Below, piece after piece: positions 57,171 to 64,000 of a stretch of 64,000 nt of DNA. The notes beneath the pieces are model-generated. The model did no database searches, was not told the origin of the DNA, and saw only the letters and a program-made list of their open reading frames with translations. The number at the start of each line of letters is the position of its first letter. Positions within the stretch are counted from its first letter, which is position 1. The DNA comes from Lycium barbarum (taxonomy: Eukaryota > Streptophyta > Magnoliopsida > Solanales > Solanaceae): assembly GCF_019175385.1 (NCBI RefSeq), contig NC_083346.1, positions 61,347,821 to 61,411,820 of the forward strand, written 5' to 3'. The translations under genes were made by a program, and so were the position numbers.

Positions 57171-60100
57171 TGTTATATCCCGTGTTTTCGCACATTTGGA
57201 AAATTAGAAATAATCTTGACTTGTAAGAAATAAAGTCATAATTGATTCCATCTAACACATGAGTTGTTTATGAAAGAATATTAATGTGGAAGTGTCGAGG
57301 AAGGCTAAGGGCAAAACGTGGAATTTTGGAAATTAGTTTCGGGAATTACAAAAATAAAATTTGTAGCCAATTGGGCTTGTAAAATAAGAAACAAATGAGG
57401 CCCAAATCAAGGGGGGGTGGCCGGCCAACATGGCCTTGGCCCAAACCCATTTAAGTAGTCATGTGCTTGGTCATGTGACAAACAAGATACAAGGGGACAC
57501 GTCTTCATTTCTTCAAGAAAATTCAAACAAGCAAAAGAGAGAGCAAAGAGTAGAGGGTTCGGCCATGTCCATGATTTTTCACCCCTCAAAAATCTTGTTC
57601 TAAAAATTGTTGTCTTGTGATTTTCCTACTAAATTAAGTGCCCTCTACAACTTGGTGTAGTTGTTTTGGAAGAAGGAACACTTGATACCTCAAGTTGATC
57701 ATATATTCAAGTGAAGAAGATTGGAGAGAAAGGTAAGAATTCATTTCTTTTTATTGTGTTATGAAGTCTTGTTTGTGTTGTAGTATGTAGAAATGAGTTG
57801 ATTGTATGGAAAAATGGAAGATTTCAAAGTGGGTATGGAATATAGTGTATGGCCGTGTGTGTATATACATTGTATGTTTATGGTGAATTGAATTTATGTT
57901 GTAGTCTAGTTGTGTGTATGATGGAATTCACATTGAGAATGGAAGTGGAATAAATTGGGTGGAAGTTGTAAAAAGAAGCATTGGCCGTGTGGTACCTCTT
58001 AGAGGAATGGGAATGAATCAATTTTGTTTAACATGTTAGCTGTGTTGTTGTGATGCTTGCTATGTAAATAAAGATAAATGATGTGAGTTTGTATTGAAAT
58101 GGAATGTAGAAGCTTATGTCGATTAGGTATGATCTTACGACATTGTAAAAAATGAAGTTGTTAGGGTGCAAATTATGATGATCATTGATAGATTTGGAAG
58201 ATGGAAACATGTTATGAATACGTATGCCAAAGATTAGGAGTTTTGGATAAATTATGACTTTGGCGGAAAGTTTGTATATTATGTATATCGTGTGTATAAT
58301 TTGAGGAAACGATATGAAATGCTTCTAAATTATGTTGTGATGCTCTAGATTGATGATGAATGTGAAACCATTGAGATTAGTTTGGAATTTAAGGTTGAAG
58401 TGAAGGTTATGACATTGTGTTGGAAAGAAGGCTAGTTGTGCCATATTGTGTATTTTGTAGTTATGGTTATTGTTGTTAGTGTTGTTGTTGATTATTTTGG
58501 CCGAGTTGAATTCTCGGGGATGCTATATGTATAGGGGAAATGCTGCCCAAATTTCTGTAGAAAAGTGTTGACTTTAGATTTAAGCCTAAAGCCTTATGGT
58601 TAACATTTGGTAAATGTGACCATTTGCAGATTTTGGACGAAACGGGAAGTGAACTTGGAAAGGCGTAAAGTGCGTAAAAGGTATGTAAAGCTACCCCGAT
58701 TCTTCTTTTGGCATGTCCTAGATGTACTAGGATCGGATTCACGCCTCGGAGGATATTCTGCTCATCGGAATTCGCGTCTGAAATTGTCACATTTTCATTC
58801 AATAGAATTGAACCCTTTAAGTCTGCTTTGATGAAAAATTTAGGCAAACTTCCCCAACTGATTAGAAAGCTATGGAATGTCCCCAGAACCTGTGTAGGTG
58901 ACCCCATAAGCCTAATATGCGTAATTTGAGCCCACCGCCTTGTTTGTCCCGAGGTGGGCCCACTATTTCCGATTTTACCCTTATGGTCCTTTGTAACTTG
59001 ATTTCAAGCAATTTTTAAGGAAACGTCTTAACTACTTTTCCAACTACTAATGATACTTATCCTGGATACTATATTGAGTCTCTGTAAAGGTACGATATTT
59101 TGTATTACGTTTAGCTCCACTATTCCCGCTTTGCTCTTTTATTGTACTATTGCCTTATTTTCGAATAATATAAAATAAAATGTTGTAACTATTCTTTCAA
59201 CTACTAAGGAAAATCGTTTGCTGACTCCCTCGAGTTTGGCAAGCTATTTTGGAATATGAAAAAGATTTCAGGAGGATTATTCTTCCGTAACTCATTATGA
59301 CATATGACATACACTTGCTATGATTCCGTCCGACTTCGTTGATTTGATTTGTCATTCGATATGCCTCATTGAGTCTCTGGAAATCTATGATATTTTTATT
59401 GCATTTAGTCTCTCACTACTCCATTCGTGGATGCCTCAATGTTTCCCACACTGAGCCCGGGCCAGGATATGTTGTCAAGCGTATTCCACTGCATTGTTCG
59501 CCGTGCCTCGATGTGAGGGGGCAGGTATACCTGTACATGGGTTTTGGAGTATGCTGTGCCATGTACACACATTCTGATATGATATGGCCATCTGATATGA
59601 TATGTTATGTGACGGGGTTATCCCCTACTCTGTTCCTTATGTATGGTGGCACCAGCGTCGGGGGGTGGCCACGTTCTGTTTGCTGAGCCCCTTGGCAGGG
59701 GCCGGATATGATGTGATATATGTTTCTGTACACACTCCTCATGTCTTGAAAATATGCATTTGATACTTCGGATGTCACATTCACTGCTCTGTGAGTTCTG
59801 TTTCGGTTAAAATCTTGTTCTGCAATGGGACCAGGTACGACATATGTTTTCAACAAATACTATTTATGCTTTATGATCAGTATTTTGCTAATCTGGATAT
59901 TCTGTCCATTTTCTGTACCTTCTGCTTTGATGATGACTTTGTTTACTACGTTCTGTGCTTTACATACTCAGTACATATTTCGTACTGACCCTCTTTCTTC
60001 GGGGGCTGCGTTTTCATGCCGCGCAGGTACAGAAGACAGATTTGCTGACCGCCTACCTAGGACATCTATTCTGCTATATTGGGAGCGCTCTTTTGTTCAG

Positions 60101-60427
60101 AGCCGGTATATTGGTACAGTCTGCCGCTATTATATATATGTACACTATTCAGGGGCATGACGGGGCCCTGTCCCGTCTTATGAGTCTGTCATGTTCTGTA
60201 GAGGTCTGTAGACATACTTGTATGGGTTCTGTATATGTTTGGGTATGATATGATCTCTGACAGCCTCACCGGCTTCCATGTACTGCGTCGGTTCGTTTAT
60301 GATCATTACCAACGCCAAGTGACTTTTATATTTGAAAATATTCTGTCGTTTGCTAATTTGGGTTATGGGGTACGTTTGGGTGTCCAGCACAGACACTAGT
60401 CGCGGCCTACGGAGTTGGGTCGTGACA
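57171..60427 (+). mobile_element. 5' LTR of element M (element continues past window)
   Basis: 3,257-bp LTR, TGTTATATCCCGTG...GGGTCGTGACA, followed by a perfect primer site, so it is a 5' LTR on the plus strand. It inserted in LTR-N next to GATTT. GGTATGTAAAGC near 58680; stem-loops 59968-60177; no minisatellite comparable with N's. Confidence 0.9.
59968..60177 (+). other. Conserved stem-loop cluster, LTR-M
   Basis: Stem 1 TCAGTAC/GTACTGA; stem 2 weak (CCCTC against GGGGG); stem 3 CTGCG/CGCAG; stem 4 GACGGG/CCCGTC with loop GCCCTGT at 60159-60177, a paired change from both C and H. Confidence 0.75.
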
Positions 60428-60431
60428 AAAG

Positions 60432-60443
60432 TGGTATCAGAGC
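60432..60443 (+). other. Primer binding site of M
   Basis: TGGTATCAGAGC, perfect initiator-Met site, four bases after the LTR end. Confidence 0.95.
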
Positions 60444-62830
60444 GGTTCGTCCTCGGAGTGTCTATAGACCGTGTCTAGTAGAGTCTTGTTTATCGGTGTT
60501 TTGTGCACCACATCTATAAACAGGAGGCTACAGGACATTTAGGGTGTTACCTTTCTTTGATTCTTAGATCGTGCGATAGAGCCAGCTGTAGGAAATGAGT
60601 TTCTTTCTTTACTAACCCTTGATTGCAGCTGGAGAACGGTATCGACGTAAGACAGCGACTGCTGATATTGGAAGCTACACAGTACTCCGGTAAGCAATGG
60701 TATGAAAGACGCATGCTGGGTAAGGTATTCTGAAGTACGATTAAAACATAAAGTCGAACATTAAAAAGGGAAACAAACATGGAAAGTGTAGCAGGTGCAG
60801 TTCGAGTTGGGCATGTGAGGTAAGCCTCGGCATTCTGATACTTTTTATTTGGAATTGTTAGCCCCGTGTGGTTGTGATGCGACGTGATATGATATGCATA
60901 GACGTATATGTGTTGACCCTATGAGGCATGGTTGGTATTTCCTGTGTACAGGTTTTGGTATAGTAAGAAATACAGAGGAACCTCTGCCCAAATTTTTCTA
61001 GGAATACGAAAAGGGAAATAAGATATAAATTTTTAGCCTGTCTTGAAGGTCGATACCGATAGGATAAATCTATTATGGTGGATTAAAATCTTAAGAGGTA
61101 CCCTCCATGTCATTTGTAAGAAGCATTACCCTTATCGGGAAAATTTTACCTCGAGAAGCATGTTCGAGTAACAAATTCGCAATTTATTTGGAGGGACCAG
61201 AAATATGTTCCAACCCCATTTTGTCTTAGCACTACCCATGTGAAGGGCAAAAATGTCCAACGATCAAGTTTCCACTAATTGGAAGAATACAAAGTGTATG
61301 ACAAGTAGTCAGGAATTGAGCGGTTCGCTCACGACTCAAATATATATAAACGTGGAGGTAATTAGGTGAATTAAGTACTAAAAGATTCCGCGAAGTTCGT
61401 CGGACTCTAGCTTCTTTTGCTGGTGGTCGGAAGATACCCTACAGTAATATTTTATCGGTTTCCCTCGACTGGTTGGAGATGGAATTTGTGGAATAAAAAC
61501 CTAAACTCGTGGGCCGTCTAGAAACATATATATGCATGAAGGTAAATATTGAGGGTTTACAGGGGGCGACACGGTAACCATATAGTCAGAAAGGTAAAAG
61601 AATTCTCGCTAGGACGGGGTGGGACCCGCTACGAGAACATTTTGAAAAGGCTGTTAAGACCCCGAGTTGTCTTAAATTACGTGACAAAGGCTGTGCGGGG
61701 CAATCGGTGTGATTATACCGGTCTTAACGTGCCTAAATTCATTAAAGTTGTAAGGTTAAGCGTGCTAGGGCCAGAGCAATTCTGGGATGGGTGACCCCCT
61801 GGGAAATGTACAAAATTTTCGCAAAACTAGATATGAGAGACGAATAGGAAATTCTGGGTAACCAAAAGGGAATTAGGATATGTGGAATGGCTAGAAACTT
61901 TATAGGGGTCACACGAGCTGAGACGGATTGGATTGCTAAAAAGAAAGAAAAAGCAGCGCAGCCTTGAAATTAGAGTAAATTCGAACAAGGGATTGAAGAT
62001 GTGTTGTAAAAGAAATGGGAGTGATATATATACGTATGTGTAGAACCCCCCCCCCCCCCCCCCTCTATGACTATATCGATCGATTGGTAAACCCTAATAG
62101 CCAGTGTTGTAACATATGGAAAACATTAACTAGACAGGATTTACGAGAAAAAGGGAAAGGAACGGTACAGATGTTACGAAATAAACTAATATTCATTTTG
62201 GCTACCGGTTGAGAATAGAAGATTCTAATACAACGATATTTGAAAAGAAAAGAGAATAATTGAGTGGATCGTAAGAAACAAAATTAAGCAGAGTCTCTAA
62301 AAGAGTCGACGGGCAAAGCATGAAAGTTGATTGCGAAAAACGAACTAAGATGAAATAGTGCGGGGCAAAGGAAAAATTATGGCATGAAATGATGAATTAT
62401 GTGGATATCAAATAATTCGATTATTGAGAAAATAGAATGACAGATAAGGAACGGGTATGAAGAAAGTATGTGGTTACTATGGGATAAGCAACTACCTTAA
62501 TTATATTACTTGAGTGCCAGTTATCGGATAAGATTTTGTACTATACAATTATGATTCTGTTAAGGTTTCGTACGAAGATAATCAAGTTGTAGGTTGGAAA
62601 GAAAAGATTCGAATATGGTGTAAGTATAACCCCAAGGAGGGGGAGCGAATGAAAGAAAAATAAATTAAGCATGAACGAAAACAACTGACATACAGAAGGT
62701 TGAAGCGATAAAGGACTGGGCCTTCGACGTCGACTGAAATACGTAGTTCTCTGAGAATGGTCGGATTATAGCCTATGTTCCCCGGCAGCTCAGACCGCAC
62801 GAGAGAAAATTAATTCGCTCATGATCTGGG
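60444..62830 (+). other. Untranslated leader of element M
   Basis: The first 530 bp match C and D1 leaders. Then comes sequence shared with D1 only, holding the 5S-like module (61705-61809), a 19-base C run (62046-62064) and the GAAGATTCTAATACAACG block near 62217. No gag, protease or RT is recognisable before the RNase H remnant, so a large part of the coding region is missing. Confidence 0.75.
61705..61809 (+). ncRNA. 5S rRNA-derived module in M
   Basis: About 100 bases align to plant 5S rRNA without gaps. Best preserved are GGTTAAGCGTGCTAGGGC (box A region, one or two changes) and GGATGGGTGACC / CCCTGGGAA (box C, one change). The 5' third is weaker than in D1. Same orientation as the element, about 1.27 kb after the primer site. 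No T-run terminator follows directly, so a discrete Pol III transcript is uncertain. Confidence 0.85.
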
Positions 62831-63260
62831 ACTAGCTACGGTGATTCGTACTTTAAAGATATGGCGGCATTACTTATATGGGGCCTACGTTAATATTTAT
62901 ACGGATCCTAAGGGCTGCCAGTATACGTTTTAAGGAAAAGGGAGCCGAATTTGCGGTAGAGAAGATGGTTCAATTATTGAAAGATTATGATGTTAATATT
63001 TTGTGCCACCCTAGAAAAGCTAAAGCCGTGACAGACGGACTTAGTCGTGAGTCTACGGACAGCTTGACCGGCGTACATTCAGAAATAAAGAATTGGTCCG
63101 AAAAAGTCATTAGTCAGCTAGCCTTAGAGTCCGTTTGGTCGGTTCTGAAGATATTGGAATTTTGTCCGAAGAAGTTACTGAATCATCGATCATGGGAAAG
63201 GTAAAACAACGTCAGTTTGAGGATTCTATTCTAGTATCGTACAGAGATACAAACTTCGAC
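62831..63260 (+). pseudogene. RNase H remnant of element M
   Basis: Degraded frames give [22 protein letters not shown] residues near 62845-62905 and LLKDYDVNILCHPRKAKAV ... GLSRES near 62965-63060, the C-terminal RNase H blocks. Stops and shifts are frequent. A linker to integrase follows. Confidence 0.8.
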
Positions 63261-64000
63261 AAGGAAAAGATCCAGCTCAAGGTTTTACCAGATGAGTATT
63301 GTTATACCGAGGCAGATTATGTGTGCCCGACATCGTAAGACCCGTTGACCGGTGCCCAAATTGTCAGCAAGTTAAAATTGGGTATCAGAAACCGGGTGGA
63401 CTGTTTCAGGAAATGAAAACTCCGACTTGGAAGTGGGAGAAAATTAGTATGGATCTCATTACGGGTTTGCCTCGCGCTCCACGGAGGTATGATCTCTACA
63501 TGGGGAATGGTTGATAGACTGACAAAAATCAGCCCACTTTCTCCCCGTTAGAACCACTTATTCGGTTGGGGATTATGCCAGACTATATGTATTAAAGGAA
63601 TAGTGAGACTCCACGGAGCTCCTATATCTATTGTCACTGACAAAGGTACTCGGTTTATGACTAATTTCTGGAGATTTGTTTTCAGGAAGGATTAAGGGCT
63701 CAGATAAGTCTGAACACAGTATTTCATCCTCAGAGCGACAGACAGGCCGAGCACACTATACAGACGCCCGAAGATATGTTGCGAGCCTGTATTATTGATT
63801 TCGGAGGTAGCCGAGACGATCATCTGCCGTTGATCGAGTTTGCTTATAATAACCGCTACCATTCTAGCTTAATACGAGGCTTTGTATGGCAGAAAATGCA
63901 GGTCACCCATCGGCTAGTTTGATATTGGCGAGACAGAATTAATAGGCCCAGATATGATCCAATAGGCAGTTGATAAGATGAAACTTATCCGAGAGAGACA
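63261..64000 (+). pseudogene. Integrase remnant of element M, runs off window
   Basis: Recognisable pieces: [34 protein letters not shown], a D-K-G variant of the SDRGTQF block (VTDKGTRFMTNFW), and [10 protein letters not shown] and CRSPIGW-like segments, in different frames. A deletion removed most of the zinc-binding domain before CPNC. Not functional. Confidence 0.85.

Noticed and set aside
61705..61809. Functional 5S rRNA gene
   Set aside because: The first 60 bases and the 3' end are too diverged, and the sequence lies within a retrotransposon leader.

Overview
The window is plant nuclear DNA made almost entirely of nested Ty3/gypsy-type LTR retrotransposons. I recognise no host gene, tRNA gene or functional rRNA gene. 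The sequence is AT-rich; LTRs run TG...CA with 5-bp target duplications; primer sites match initiator-Met tRNA; and the chromodomain integrase is of the Tekay/Del chromovirus type. A Solanaceae-like genome is my guess from general resemblance only.

Layout. 1-7279: a plus-strand LTR (H, its start lies outside the window) split by a complete 5.0-kb non-autonomous element G (1212-6223, TSD ATAAT) with one 883-codon ORF. 7280-12443: a minus-strand LTR (I) with degraded pol, then LTR scraps. 12444-19662: two damaged minus-strand elements (J with protease-gag, K with leader and LTR). 19663-24058: LTR F (+) and LTR E (-) joined tail to tail, E fused directly to gag. 24059-51269: a large minus-strand non-autonomous element D1, broken up by three datable insertions: young element A (25161-34442, TSD GTTAT), solo LTR L (35823-38189, TSD ATAGT) and element C (41779-49919, TSD GATGG). 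51270-54147: LTR D2. 54148-57170: LTR N (+), interrupted by element M (57171 to beyond the window end).

The elements look interdependent. A has almost identical LTRs but lacks the reverse-transcriptase core and RNase H. G, C and D1 have no recognisable pol, and M has only a broken one. All must have moved with enzymes supplied in trans. Their LTRs differ greatly in sequence yet share three things: (1) three abutting stem-loops, plus a fourth downstream in several families, whose stems vary by paired changes; (2) a family-specific array of short palindromes just upstream of the TATA-like box; (3) a GGTATGTRARGC motif upstream of the stem-loops. The D1/M lineage also carries a sense-oriented 5S rRNA-derived module in its untranslated leader.

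Coordinates of intact elements rest on LTR ends, TSDs, primer sites and polypurine tracts. Boundaries of truncated pieces are approximate. All alignments were made by eye.
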